Shown: positions 46,586 through 55,250 of the stretch, piece by piece
Numbering within the stretch: the first letter of the stretch is position 1
Layout: each line of letters starts with the position of its first letter
DNA from: Citrobacter werkmanii NBRC 105721
GTDB lineage: Bacteria; Pseudomonadota; Gammaproteobacteria; Enterobacterales; Enterobacteriaceae
Reading direction: 5' to 3'
Length of the DNA stretch: 64,000 bases
Assembly (NCBI GenBank): GCA_000759755.1
Contig: BBMW01000005.1
Coordinates: 248,001 to 312,000 of the forward strand
The notes under the pieces: model-generated
Seen by the model: the letters and a program-made list of their open reading frames with translations, nothing else
Database searches by the model: none
What the model was told of the DNA's origin: nothing
Translations under genes and position numbers: made by a program

Positions 46586-46681
46586 ATGCTGGGTAATATG
46601 AATATTTTTATGGCTGTTCTGGGAATTATTTTATTTTCCGGTTTCCTGGCCGCGTATTTTAGCCACAGATGGGATGATTGA
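46586..46681 (+). CDS. mgtS: Small membrane protein MgtS (YneM)
   Basis: A 31-residue single-helix inner-membrane protein, MLGNMNIFMAVLGIILF... ending HRWDD, differing from E. coli MgtS in only about two positions. In E. coli it is induced by PhoPQ at low magnesium and stabilises the Mg transporter MgtA, and also modulates PitA. AAAGGAG lies 9 nt before the ATG. A -10 box TACTAT at 46519..46524 and a GTTTA half-site of a PhoP box at 46502..46506 are present upstream. A strong terminator follows. Confidence 0.95.
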   Translation: MLGNMNIFMAVLGIILFSGFLAAYFSHRWDD

Positions 46682-46708
46682 TGAACGGCGATAGTCCTGA
46701 ACCGAACC

Positions 46709-46747
46709 GGCCCCTTGTCGCGTCACTGCACAAGGGGCCATTTTTTT
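46709..46747 (+). terminator. mgtS terminator
   Basis: GGCCCCTTGT / ACAAGGGGCC, a perfect 10-bp stem with an 11-nt loop, then seven T residues, 28 bp after the mgtS stop. Confidence 0.92.
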
Positions 46748-46787
46748 ACCTGCATCGCCTTTCCGGCACCTTTTCCCTGGCCACAGA

Positions 46788-46885
46788 TAAAAAAAACCGC
46801 CGGATAAACCAGCGGTAAATGCTTGCATGGATAGATTTGTGTTTTGCTTTATACGCTATCTGGCAATTCCCTGCGAAGATAACGG
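46788..46885 (-). ncRNA. mgrR: Probable small RNA MgrR
   Basis: In E. coli the PhoPQ-controlled, Hfq-binding sRNA MgrR (about 98 nt) is encoded between mgtS and dgcZ. Here the same interval on the reverse strand has a Rho-independent terminator, ACCGCTGGTTTATCCGGCGGT (46796..46816 as stem region) followed by eight T residues, and a possible -10 GACTAT at 46886..46891. The ends are estimated from the E. coli length. MgrR represses eptB and soxS there. Confidence 0.55.
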
Positions 46886-46964
46886 ATAGTCTGCTAACCT
46901 AGCATCGGCAACCCCAATGAAAGCTAAACGAAACGCAACTAACACAAAACGGCTTAGGTAAATC

Positions 46965-47891
46965 TCACGCGCTAAGGTGGAACGAAGGCCCATCACTGGC
47001 GTTAACCAGCGTGATCTGCTCGCGTTCATCCATAAACATACAGCGATTCCTGCCGCTCTGTTTTCCCTGGTACATCGCTCTGTCTGCCCGTCCAAGAGCG
47101 GTATCTAATTTTTCATCCCGCTGAGCTCTGGTGATACCGGCCGTTACGGTGATGGCGATCTCTCCATCTGCGTAGGGGATTTTTTGCTGGCCTACAAGCT
47201 GACACAATCGCAACCCTGCCTGGCGGGCCTGCTCGTCAGTTTTGGTTCGGATGATGATAATAAATTCTTCGCCACCGTAGCGGTACGCAACTTCATCATA
47301 TCGCGTCCATGCCAGAAAATTTGCAGCCAGAGCGCGTAATACCACGTCCCCCACAAGATGACCATACGTATCATTAACGTGTTTAAAACGGTCGATATCC
47401 AGTAGCAATATATAAAGATTAAGCGGCCCGGCATCGATTAACTGTTGGTCAAAAGACTCATCGAGCATTCTTCTGCCTGGTAAGCCTGTTAATATGTCGA
47501 TATTACTGCGGATACTCAGCAAATATATTTTATAGTCCATCACAGCAGACGTAAATGCCAGTAACGCATCCTCAAATTTGGTGAAATGCCATGGATAACT
47601 ACGTGTCTCCAGTATTGCCGATAGCAAATCCTTCCCTGATAAGTGCATTTTTTCGTGAACATTATTTATCTTATTCACATAGCTACAATCATCTTCATTG
47701 CGCAGCGATTGATTATTAAGCCACTGTCCAAATTGACAAACGAAATGCGCGTTGTCACCCATGATATCCGGTTGCGTAGCATTCGAGGTTACTGCGCAAC
47801 GGAACATATTCACCAGCCATTTATAGTGGGCATCAATGGACTTGTTTAACTCGATCAAGATTGCATCTATTTCCGTAGTATTTCTCATCAT
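46965..47891 (-). CDS. dgcZ: Zinc-sensing diguanylate cyclase DgcZ (YdeH)
   Basis: A 308-residue enzyme making cyclic di-GMP from GTP. The N-terminal CZB domain (about residues 1-125) binds zinc through three His and one Cys; HYKWL (His about 21), the Cys before QFGQWLN and HEKMH are visible. The C-terminal GGDEF domain has LTGLPGRRMLDE and the active-site YRYGGEEF. Zinc inhibits the E. coli enzyme, which promotes poly-GlcNAc production. The ATG at 47891 follows GGAGGAAG; a GTG one codon upstream is possible. Confidence 0.94.
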   Translation of the reverse strand: MMRNTTEIDAILIELNKSIDAHYKWLVNMFRCAVTSNATQPDIMGDNAHFVCQFGQWLNNQSLRNEDDCSYVNKINNVHEKMHLSGKDLLSAILETRSYPWHFTKFEDALLAFTSAVMDYKIYLLSIRSNIDILTGLPGRRMLDESFDQQLIDAGPLNLYILLLDIDRFKHVNDTYGHLVGDVVLRALAANFLAWTRYDEVAYRYGGEEFIIIIRTKTDEQARQAGLRLCQLVGQQKIPYADGEIAITVTAGITRAQRDEKLDTALGRADRAMYQGKQSGRNRCMFMDEREQITLVNASDGPSFHLSA

Positions 47892-48016
47892 CACGATCTT
47901 CCTCCCTGTTCGAACGTTTCTGATGCAATCATCTTAACGACAAAAAAGAAAACTTATGTAAATTTTTTATTTTGAGAATAAACCTTATCAGTTTCAGTAA
48001 TGAACATAAGATAAGA

Positions 48017-48033
48017 CCGGGCATCACGCCCGG
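48017..48033. terminator. Hairpin downstream of dcp
   Basis: CCGGGC-atcac-GCCCGG, 24 bp after the dcp stop on the reverse strand. T-rich sequence after it is weak. Confidence 0.55.
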
Positions 48034-48056
48034 CTCTGCGCAAGATCTAAAAATGC

Positions 48057-50102
48057 TTACGCGCTCAAACCACGATGTGCCAGCATCGGCTCCATGCGGG
48101 GATCGCGCCCGCTCCACTGGCGATAAAGCTCAGCTAAATCAGTACTGTTCCCGCGGGACAAAATCGCTTCGCGGAATTTCTGCCCGTTTTCGCGGGTTAA
48201 TCCGCCCTGCTCTACAAACCACTGATAACCGTCATCGGCCAGCATTTGCGTCCATAAATAGGCGTAATAACCCGCGGCATAGCCACCGCCAAAAATATGG
48301 GCAAAATAACTGCTGCGATAACGAGGCGGCACGGCCTGAAGATCCAGATCTTCTGCCGCCAGCGCCTGCTGCTCGAATTGATCAACCGAATAAGATGACG
48401 CGCTCATTTCCAGACTGTGCCAACGCATGTCCAACAATGCGGCACTGAGCAGTTCGGTCATATCGTAGCCTTTATTGAACAGGCTGGCCCGCTGCATTTT
48501 ATCCCGCAACGCCTGCGGCATTGGCTTTCCGGTTTCGACATGACGGGCAAATCGGGCAAAAACCTGCGGATGGCTCGCCCAGTGTTCGTTAATCTGCGAA
48601 GGAAACTCGACAAAATCACGCGGTGTGTTAGTCCCTGAAAGCGTGGCATAACGCTGAGTGGCAAACAGACCGTGTAACGTGTGGCCAAATTCATGGAACA
48701 ACGTAATGACATCATCCCACAGCAGTAACGCGGGCTTGCCCGTTGCGGGTTTTTGATAATTACAGACGTTGTAAATAACCGGTCGGGTTTCGTTCAGCTC
48801 CGATTGCTCAACAAAATTGCCCATCCATGCCCCGCCGCTTTTTGATTCACGGGCGAAGAAATCACCGTAAAACAACGCCAGTCCTACGCCGTCGTGGTCG
48901 AAAATTTCCCATACCCGCACGTCCGGGTGATAAACCGGAATGTCGAATCGCTCAACGAATTTGATACCAAAGAGCTGATTGGCCGTCCAGAAAACGCCCT
49001 CGTTCAACACCGTATCCAGAGCAAAGTAAGGTCTAAGCTGTGCCTCATCAAGGGCGTATTTCTCACGGCGGACCTGCTCAGCATAAAATGCCCAGTCCCA
49101 GGCCCTGACACTAAACCCTCCCTGCTCTTGATCGATGACTTTCTGGATTTCTGCCTGCTCATCCAACGCACGCTGGCGCGCGGCCGGAACGATCGCCCGC
49201 ATAAACGAAAGTGCCGCTTCAGGCGTTTTAGCCATCTGGTCGGCGATTTTCCAGGCCGCATAATTGGCAAAACCAAGTAATTTCGCCTGTTGCATGCGGA
49301 TGTCGACCAGACGCTGAATAATAGCCCGGGTATCGTTATCGTCATCATGTTCAGCCCGCGTCCACGCCTGGGTAAACAGTTCTTCACGGATCTGGCGATC
49401 GCGTAACACGGCAAGCGCCGGTTGTTGAGTGGTATTCAATAACGGAATAACCCAACGTGATTCGAGCCCCTTTTCTTTTGCAGCCTCAGCGGCAACGGCA
49501 AGTTCTTCTGCGCTAAGCCCGTCAAGCCGCCGGACATCATCCACCACCAAAGCACCGGACTTGTTCGCCGCCAGCAGACGCTGATTAAACTGACTGGTCA
49601 GCGTGGCTGACTCGGTATTGAGCGCTTTGAGGCGTGCTTTGTCGGCCTCATTCAGACGGGCGCCTGCCAGTACAAAACGCTGGTAAATGACCTCCACCAG
49701 GCGCAATGATTCGCTATCCAAACCTAATGTATGACGTCGTTGCCAGACAGCCTCGACGCGGGCGAAAAGCGCACCATCAAGGTAGATATCATTGGCAAGC
49801 CCCGCCAGTTCTGCTGAGAACGCTTCGTCAAGGCGCTGTAGTTCATCGTTGGTGTGCGCCGACGTCATCGCGAAGAAAACGCTGGTTACGCGCGTGAGCA
49901 ATGCGCCACTTTGTTCAAGCGCCTGGAGAGTATTGGCGAAATCAGGATCCTGAGGATTGTGTACAATCGCCTCGATCTCTGCGCGTTTTTGCCGCACGCC
50001 CTCATCAAACGCCGGACGATAATGCTGCACGTCAATCTGATCAAACTGCGGCGCCTGATACGGCAATGTGCTGTGGTGTAAAAAAGGATTCGTTAACGAC
50101 AT
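48057..50102 (-). CDS. dcp: Peptidyl-dipeptidase Dcp
   Basis: A 681-residue zinc metallopeptidase of family M3 that removes dipeptides from the C-terminus of oligopeptides. The HExxH motif reads LFHEFGHTLHGL (around residue 470), with the third zinc ligand Glu in the following FVEFPSQINEHW. Length and order equal E. coli Dcp. No signal peptide. It is divergent from ydfG across about 140 bp. Confidence 0.95.
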   Translation of the reverse strand: MSLTNPFLHHSTLPYQAPQFDQIDVQHYRPAFDEGVRQKRAEIEAIVHNPQDPDFANTLQALEQSGALLTRVTSVFFAMTSAHTNDELQRLDEAFSAELAGLANDIYLDGALFARVEAVWQRRHTLGLDSESLRLVEVIYQRFVLAGARLNEADKARLKALNTESATLTSQFNQRLLAANKSGALVVDDVRRLDGLSAEELAVAAEAAKEKGLESRWVIPLLNTTQQPALAVLRDRQIREELFTQAWTRAEHDDDNDTRAIIQRLVDIRMQQAKLLGFANYAAWKIADQMAKTPEAALSFMRAIVPAARQRALDEQAEIQKVIDQEQGGFSVRAWDWAFYAEQVRREKYALDEAQLRPYFALDTVLNEGVFWTANQLFGIKFVERFDIPVYHPDVRVWEIFDHDGVGLALFYGDFFARESKSGGAWMGNFVEQSELNETRPVIYNVCNYQKPATGKPALLLWDDVITLFHEFGHTLHGLFATQRYATLSGTNTPRDFVEFPSQINEHWASHPQVFARFARHVETGKPMPQALRDKMQRASLFNKGYDMTELLSAALLDMRWHSLEMSASSYSVDQFEQQALAAEDLDLQAVPPRYRSSYFAHIFGGGYAAGYYAYLWTQMLADDGYQWFVEQGGLTRENGQKFREAILSRGNSTDLAELYRQWSGRDPRMEPMLAHRGLSA

Positions 50103-50200
50103 CTTTCACTCCTGAAAACGATTTGTTTACCAGAGTAGACTTCCCGGGAATCGACCGCAATCCTGTTAACCAGGAATAGCTCTGAACAGAAATGACGTGC

Positions 50201-50217
50201 TATGGTAGTACTACATA
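50201..50217. promoter_or_regulatory. Palindrome upstream of ydfG, possible RspR operator
   Basis: TATGGTAGTACTACATA contains the perfect 10-bp palindrome GTAGTACTAC. Its 10-mer TATGGTAGTA recurs in reverse at 56518..56527 upstream of rspA. A GntR-type protein such as RspR, encoded nearby, is the natural candidate, but this is inference. Confidence 0.4.
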
Positions 50218-50239
50218 AAAAGCGTTGAGGAACAGTGAG

Positions 50240-50986
50240 ATGATCGTTTTAGTAACCGGAGCAACCGCAGGTTTTGGTGAGTGCATTACGCGTCGTTTTA
50301 TTGAGAATGGACATAAAGTTATTGCCACCGGACGCCGCCAGGAGCGCCTGCAGGAACTCAAAGATGAGCTGGGTGACCGACTCTATATCGCGCAACTGGA
50401 CGTACGTAATCGCGCATCGATTGAAGAGATGCTGGCGTCCTTACCTGCTGAATGGCGCGATATTGATGTTCTGGTCAACAACGCGGGTCTGGCGCTGGGC
50501 CTCGAGCCTGCCCACAAGGCCAGCATTGAAGACTGGGAAAACATGATCGATACCAACAACAAAGGCCTGGTTTATATGACCCGTGCCGTGCTGCCTGGTA
50601 TGGTTGAGCGCAATCGTGGACATATTATCAATATCGGCTCTACCGCCGGTAGCTGGCCATACGCCGGCGGTAACGTTTATGGCGCGACCAAAGCGTTTGT
50701 CCGTCAGTTTAGTCTCAACTTGCGTACTGACTTACACGGGACAGCGATTCGTGTTACCGACATTGAACCAGGTCTGGTTGGCGGTACGGAATTCTCTAAC
50801 GTGCGTTTCAAAGGCGATGATGCCAAGGCTGAAAAAGCTTACGAAAATACCACTGCGTTGACCCCGCAAGATGTTACAGAAGCGGTATGGTGGGTGGCTT
50901 CGTTACCTGCTCATGTCAACATTAACACCCTTGAAATGATGCCGGTCACGCAGTCTTTTGCCGGGCTGAGTGTCCATCGGAGCTAA
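50240..50986 (+). CDS. ydfG: NADP-dependent 3-hydroxy acid dehydrogenase YdfG
   Basis: Short-chain dehydrogenase of 248 residues that oxidises L-allo-threonine, serine and 3-hydroxypropionate, and reduces malonic semialdehyde. The nucleotide motif VTGATAGFGECI starts at residue 5, NNAGLALG follows near 83, and the catalytic Ser-Tyr-Lys residues are in IGSTAGSWPYAGGNVYGATKA. The ATG at 50240 begins directly with the Rossmann strand as in E. coli YdfG; the longer frame from 50225 is not needed. Confidence 0.95.
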   Translation: MIVLVTGATAGFGECITRRFIENGHKVIATGRRQERLQELKDELGDRLYIAQLDVRNRASIEEMLASLPAEWRDIDVLVNNAGLALGLEPAHKASIEDWENMIDTNNKGLVYMTRAVLPGMVERNRGHIINIGSTAGSWPYAGGNVYGATKAFVRQFSLNLRTDLHGTAIRVTDIEPGLVGGTEFSNVRFKGDDAKAEKAYENTTALTPQDVTEAVWWVASLPAHVNINTLEMMPVTQSFAGLSVHRS

Positions 50987-50994
50987 TTTCCCTG

Positions 50995-51011
50995 CCCGGC
51001 CTTGCGCCGGG
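50995..51011 (+). terminator. Hairpin after ydfG
   Basis: CCCGGC-cttgc-GCCGGG, 8 bp after the ydfG stop, without a clear T-run. Confidence 0.5.
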
Positions 51012-51072
51012 TATAGATAGCCTGAAATAAGTGATAAAATATCCGGGTTAACTCTCTAAAAAGTAAGAATGA

Positions 51073-51759
51073 ATGACCGTAGAAACGCAGCTCAACCCTA
51101 CACAGCCTGTAAATCAGCAGATTTACCGTATTCTTCGTCGCGATATCGTGCATTGTCTGATTGCGCCTGGTACGCCGCTGTCGGAGAAAGAGGTTTCCGT
51201 ACGCTTCAATGTTTCACGCCAGCCGGTACGAGAGGCATTCATCAAACTGGCAGAGAACGGTCTGATTCAGATCCGTCCGCAGCGTGGCAGCTACGTGAAC
51301 AAAATTTCGTTATCGCAGGTGCAAAACGGTTGTTTTGTTCGCCAGGCAATTGAATGTGCCGTGGTCCGCCGCGCCGCCGCCCTGATCACCGATAAACAGT
51401 GCTATCAGCTCGAACAGAATCTGCATCAGCAGCGCATCGCGATTGACCGAAAACAAATTGATGATTTCTTCCAGCTTGACGATGAGTTTCATCAGAAACT
51501 GGCTTTAATCGCCGAGTGCCAGCTCGCCTGGGACACCGTCGAGAATATTAAAGCCACCATTGACCGCGTTCGCTATATGAGCCTGGATCATATTTCCCCT
51601 CCTGAAATGCTGCTTCGCCAGCATCACGATATCTTTGCCGCACTTGAAAAACATGATGGTGACGGCGTCGAGCGCGCAATGATGCTGCACCTTCAGGAGA
51701 TCGGTGAGTCTGTGCAGCTTATTCGCCAGGAAAATAGCGACTGGTTCAGCGAAGATTAA
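51073..51759 (+). CDS. rspR: GntR-family regulator RspR (YdfH)
   Basis: A 228-residue FadR-subfamily GntR regulator: N-terminal winged helix ([28 protein letters not shown], about 33-60) and an all-helical FCD domain with metal-binding His residues ([17 protein letters not shown]). It corresponds to E. coli RspR, repressor of rspA and rspB. Here it lies close to ydfZ, ydfI, ydfJ and rspA, its likely targets. Confidence 0.93.
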   Translation: MTVETQLNPTQPVNQQIYRILRRDIVHCLIAPGTPLSEKEVSVRFNVSRQPVREAFIKLAENGLIQIRPQRGSYVNKISLSQVQNGCFVRQAIECAVVRRAAALITDKQCYQLEQNLHQQRIAIDRKQIDDFFQLDDEFHQKLALIAECQLAWDTVENIKATIDRVRYMSLDHISPPEMLLRQHHDIFAALEKHDGDGVERAMMLHLQEIGESVQLIRQENSDWFSED

Positions 51760-51838
51760 TATTACGCTCACCTCTCTGCGGGGTGAGTTGTCCTGCGTTT
51801 ACCCTCTCCTGCACATCTCTCTAAAAAAAGCTGTGATT

Positions 51839-51880
51839 TTGATCGAAAACAAAAAAAATCCTTAGCGAGAAGCGTATTTA
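51839..51880 (+). promoter_or_regulatory. FNR-dependent promoter of ydfZ
   Basis: TTGATCGAAAACAA (51839..51852) fits the FNR consensus TTGAT-N4-ATCAA with one mismatch cluster in the right arm. The -10 box TATTTA (51875..51880) puts the start near 51887, so the FNR site is centred at about -41.5, the class II position. E. coli ydfZ is a strong FNR target. Confidence 0.7.
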
Positions 51881-51948
51881 TATTGCGCCCGTTACGTGGG
51901 ACCAGAGGCCCACGGGCTTTGACGGTGAGTTGGAAAGGAGAAAACACC

Positions 51949-52152
51949 ATGAAAACATACGATCGTAACCGCAACGCAATCACCACTGGCAGCCGCGTCA
52001 TGATTAGTGGCACCGGACTCACAGGCCGCATTACAGCGATAGACACCGATGGCCTGACCGCTGAGCAAATTCGCCGTGGCAAAACAGTGGCAATCGAAGG
52101 GTGTGAAGGTAAATATACCCCTATCGAGTTGATTCGTTTGGGCATGAACTAA
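51949..52152 (+). CDS. ydfZ: YdfZ, putative selenium-binding protein
   Basis: A 67-residue cytoplasmic protein matching E. coli YdfZ ([20 protein letters not shown] ... [18 protein letters not shown]). It carries one cysteine (EGCEG) that is implicated in selenium binding; the protein may deliver selenium for anaerobic selenoenzymes, which is not fully proven. The ATG follows AAAGGAG. It is expressed anaerobically through the FNR site upstream. Confidence 0.92.
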   Translation: MKTYDRNRNAITTGSRVMISGTGLTGRITAIDTDGLTAEQIRRGKTVAIEGCEGKYTPIELIRLGMN

Positions 52153-52227
52153 TTGGTGTGAATGCCAGAAAACTCTGCACCATCTGGCTCGCTGAAAGCC
52201 AGATGGTGTCATAAATGATGCCCTTCG

Positions 52228-53694
52228 TTACTTCAGTTTTGCTGCATACTTCGCAACCGTTGCCTTCGCCCCTTCAGCCAGTAAAGCAAGATAGGCTTCT
52301 GTGACCTGGTTTTTGAATAGTTCTACCTGCGGTAATTCGCGACCAAAAATGGCATCAATCGCCAGTAACGCCTGAACGCGTGCTTCCCCCTCGTGACTAC
52401 TGCGAACCGCAGTCTGGATCACCGGCAACAGCGGATCGCTGATTTCAATCGCCTGACCGTGTTCATCCACACCGCCGACATAGCGCATCCAGGCGGCTAC
52501 GCCCAGTGCCAGCAGCGCAAAATGGCTGCCATGCGCAATGTGCCAACGAATTGAATCGAGCATACGCTGCGGTAGTTTTTGGCTACCATCCATCGCAATC
52601 TGCCAGGTACGGTGACGCAGTGCCGGGTTGCTGTAGCGCTCAATGAGCAGATCGGCATAGTGCTGCAGATCCACACCTTTCACTTTCAGCGTCGGCGCCT
52701 GTTCCTGCAACATCAACGCTCGTGCGGCAAGACGATAATTTTCATCCTCCATGCAGTCGTTGATATGCTGATAACCCGCCAGATAACCAAGATAGGCAAG
52801 GAAAGAGTGACTGCCGTTGAGCATACGCAGTTTCATCTCTTCAAACGGAATCACATCCGATACCAGCTCCGCCCCGGCCTTTTCCCATGCCGGACGACCG
52901 GCGACAAAGTTATCTTCAATTACCCACTGACGGAACGGTTCACAGGCTACGCCTGCCGGGTCGCGTACCCCGGTGATGTGTTCAATTTTGTCCAGCGTCT
53001 CCGGGGTAACCGCAGGAACAATGCGGTCAACCATTGTAGACGGGAACGTCACATGCTGTTCGATCCACGTGGCCAGTTCAGCATCTACCGCCCGGGCATA
53101 CGCAGTGACGACATTGCGCATCACGTGGCCGTTTTCAGGCATGTTGTCGCAGGACATCACGGTAAATGCGGCTAACCCCGCAGCTTTGCGGCGCGCCAGA
53201 GCTTCAACTACCACGCCTGGCGCAGTTTTTGGTTGTTTTGGATTTTGCAAATCGGCGGCAATCATGGGGTTGTCTAACATCAGTTGCCCCGTCGCCGGAG
53301 AGTGGCAATATCCTTTTTCGGTGATGGTGAGAGAAACGATCGCCACCTGCGGTTCGCACATCGCAGCCAGTACGCTTTCCAGGCCATCTACCTGCGCATG
53401 CAGCGCGTTTTTCACCACACCAACGACTCTGGCAGTCCACGCATCCGCAGACATTTCCGCAACGGTATACAGATAATCTTGCTGTTTCAGATCGGCAATC
53501 TGCTGCTCACCGCCAATCAGATTTACTTCGCAATAACCCCAGTCACTGCCGTGTTCTGCAGCCAGGATGTCAGCATAAACACCCTGATGTGCGCGATGAA
53601 ACGCGCCAAATCCCAGATGAACAATACGTGGGACCAGTGTGGTACGATCGTAGTCAGGAAGCGCAGCCTTTGCCGCTAAGAGCTTGTTTTGCAT
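52228..53694 (-). CDS. ydfI: Mannitol-dehydrogenase-family oxidoreductase YdfI
   Basis: A 488-residue NAD-dependent polyol dehydrogenase of the UxuB/UxaB family, probably interconverting D-mannonate and D-fructuronate. It has the N-terminal [20 protein letters not shown] nucleotide-binding region, CDNMPENG, and the catalytic lysine region [17 protein letters not shown]. It matches E. coli YdfI end to end. It follows ydfJ and rspA in one direction, so the three could transport and metabolise a sugar acid. Distinct from uxaB at 21.3 kb, its paralogue in this window. Confidence 0.92.
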   Translation of the reverse strand: MQNKLLAAKAALPDYDRTTLVPRIVHLGFGAFHRAHQGVYADILAAEHGSDWGYCEVNLIGGEQQIADLKQQDYLYTVAEMSADAWTARVVGVVKNALHAQVDGLESVLAAMCEPQVAIVSLTITEKGYCHSPATGQLMLDNPMIAADLQNPKQPKTAPGVVVEALARRKAAGLAAFTVMSCDNMPENGHVMRNVVTAYARAVDAELATWIEQHVTFPSTMVDRIVPAVTPETLDKIEHITGVRDPAGVACEPFRQWVIEDNFVAGRPAWEKAGAELVSDVIPFEEMKLRMLNGSHSFLAYLGYLAGYQHINDCMEDENYRLAARALMLQEQAPTLKVKGVDLQHYADLLIERYSNPALRHRTWQIAMDGSQKLPQRMLDSIRWHIAHGSHFALLALGVAAWMRYVGGVDEHGQAIEISDPLLPVIQTAVRSSHEGEARVQALLAIDAIFGRELPQVELFKNQVTEAYLALLAEGAKATVAKYAAKLK

Positions 53695-53830
53695 GGTATT
53701 GCCTACTTATCTATGAAATCAGGACTGTCTCAGAGTAACGCCTGTAGGGTTATATGTTTTGATTTGCATTAAGCTTTTCATAATTGGTATGACATCATTT
53801 ATTGAGTTATATACCAAGTGCGGTGAATGT

Positions 53831-53847
53831 GGCGGCATACTGCCGCC
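53831..53847 (-). other. Hairpin between ydfJ and ydfI
   Basis: GGCGGCA-tac-TGCCGCC, a perfect 7-bp stem 8 bp after the ydfJ stop and 137 bp before the ydfI start. Without a T-run it may be a pause or processing site. The gap 53695..53855 also has AATTGGTAT (53782..53790), a half-operator of the ExuR/UxuR type. Confidence 0.45.
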
Positions 53848-53855
53848 AAAAGATA

Positions 53856-55190
53856 TTAATGTTTCTGCCACTGCTGGTATTCACGGTTAAGTCTTTGCGG
53901 AGCCGTTTCCGGCATCATCAACAAACCAATTATTGAGATAACTCCAAGTACAATCACATAAGTGGCAAGTCCATAGTAATGCCCACCTGTTACTTGCAGA
54001 ATTTTTACTGCTACTAAACCAAGAATCCCACTACCTATTAGCGACCCAAGTTGCCAAATTAATGCTATCCCGCTACAGCGAATATGAGTTGGGAAAAGCT
54101 CCGGGAAATAAGAAGCCTGAGGTGCATAACACATACTATGCCCAATACTCAGCACCAGGATCATTACTATTTGTGTAAGCCAAAAACTATCCTGATTAAT
54201 CGCAAGGAAGAAAGGAATAATCATAACGACCTGCAGCAATGCGCCGATAATATAGACTGGTTTACGTCCAATCTTATCGCATAGCGATCCCATCAATGGT
54301 ATTGCAATGATTTCTATTATCACCGCAACGATCATTGTCTCCATCAAAATATTTGCATCAAGATTGTTCGCCTTACCGTAAGCCAAAACAATCACAGTGA
54401 ACATTGCAAATGTGCAAGCTTCAATCAGTTTTGCACACACCCCCTTGACAACAATACCAGGAAAATCACGGATAACTTCAACTAATGGACGTGATTCTTC
54501 TGCTTTTGTCTCCCTTATCTGAGCAAAGACCGGTGACTCATCAATTTTTAAGCGGATAAACAGCCCAACAATAACCAGTAACAGACTCAATAGGAATGGA
54601 ATACGCCACCCATAATCCATCATGGCCTCTGGAGAAAGTGTGGCATTTAACAATGCAAACAGTGCTAACGGCAGAAGGAAACCAACCGGGGCACCGATTT
54701 GAACCCAACTGGAAAAAAATCCACGATGTTTGGGTTCAGAATATTCAGCAGTCATCAGTACTGCACCGGCTTGTTCTCCTCCAACTCCAAAGCCCTGCAA
54801 CACACGAATAAAAATAAGTAAAGCTGGAGCCCATACCCCTATTTTTTCATATGTAGGTAATAACCCGATACAGAAAGTCCCTAAACCAACGATTAATATG
54901 GTAATAACCAGTGCTTTTTTACGTCCCACCTTATCACCAATATGACCAAATACAATTCCTCCTAATGGTCTTGCCAGGAAACCAACAGCATAGGTTGCAA
55001 AAGCAGCGAGAGTACTTATTAACGGATCATCACTAGGGAAAAATAGATGACCAAAAAAGAGTACAGCTGCTGTCCCGTATGCAAAAAAATCATAATACTC
55101 AGCAGCAGTACCAATTGCGGATGCTGAAGCCACTCGGCGAATAATGGGCTTATTATCTACGTTGTTTTTAATATCGACTGAACTAACCAT
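53856..55190 (-). CDS. ydfJ: MFS transporter YdfJ (metabolite:H+ symporter family)
   Basis: A 444-residue, 12-helix permease of the MHS family, like ShiA, KgtP and ProP. The signature loops RPLGGIVFGHIGDKVGRKKAL and MGSLCDKIGRKPVYI are conserved. In E. coli K-12 the corresponding gene borders the Qin prophage; here it is intact and follows rspA by 60 bp. Its base composition is noticeably more AT-rich than that of rspA and ydfI, suggesting a different history. Probable substrate: the sugar acid handled by RspA and YdfI, by context. Confidence 0.85.
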   Translation of the reverse strand: MVSSVDIKNNVDNKPIIRRVASASAIGTAAEYYDFFAYGTAAVLFFGHLFFPSDDPLISTLAAFATYAVGFLARPLGGIVFGHIGDKVGRKKALVITILIVGLGTFCIGLLPTYEKIGVWAPALLIFIRVLQGFGVGGEQAGAVLMTAEYSEPKHRGFFSSWVQIGAPVGFLLPLALFALLNATLSPEAMMDYGWRIPFLLSLLLVIVGLFIRLKIDESPVFAQIRETKAEESRPLVEVIRDFPGIVVKGVCAKLIEACTFAMFTVIVLAYGKANNLDANILMETMIVAVIIEIIAIPLMGSLCDKIGRKPVYIIGALLQVVMIIPFFLAINQDSFWLTQIVMILVLSIGHSMCYAPQASYFPELFPTHIRCSGIALIWQLGSLIGSGILGLVAVKILQVTGGHYYGLATYVIVLGVISIIGLLMMPETAPQRLNREYQQWQKH

Positions 55191-55250
55191 AAGTTTAACC
55201 TTCTGTAGGGTATTGGGTTAATCAACATCTTTCGTACGTAAAATTTATAT

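Noticed and set aside
46890-46960. PhoP box for mgrR on the reverse strand
   Set aside because: Several GTTTA/GTTAG-like half-sites are present, but none pair with the required 11-bp phasing.
48738-48756. Ter-like AGACGTTGTAAATAA inside dcp
   Set aside because: Mismatches at the invariant T before GTTGTAA and at the pyrimidine; coding sequence for a conserved part of Dcp.
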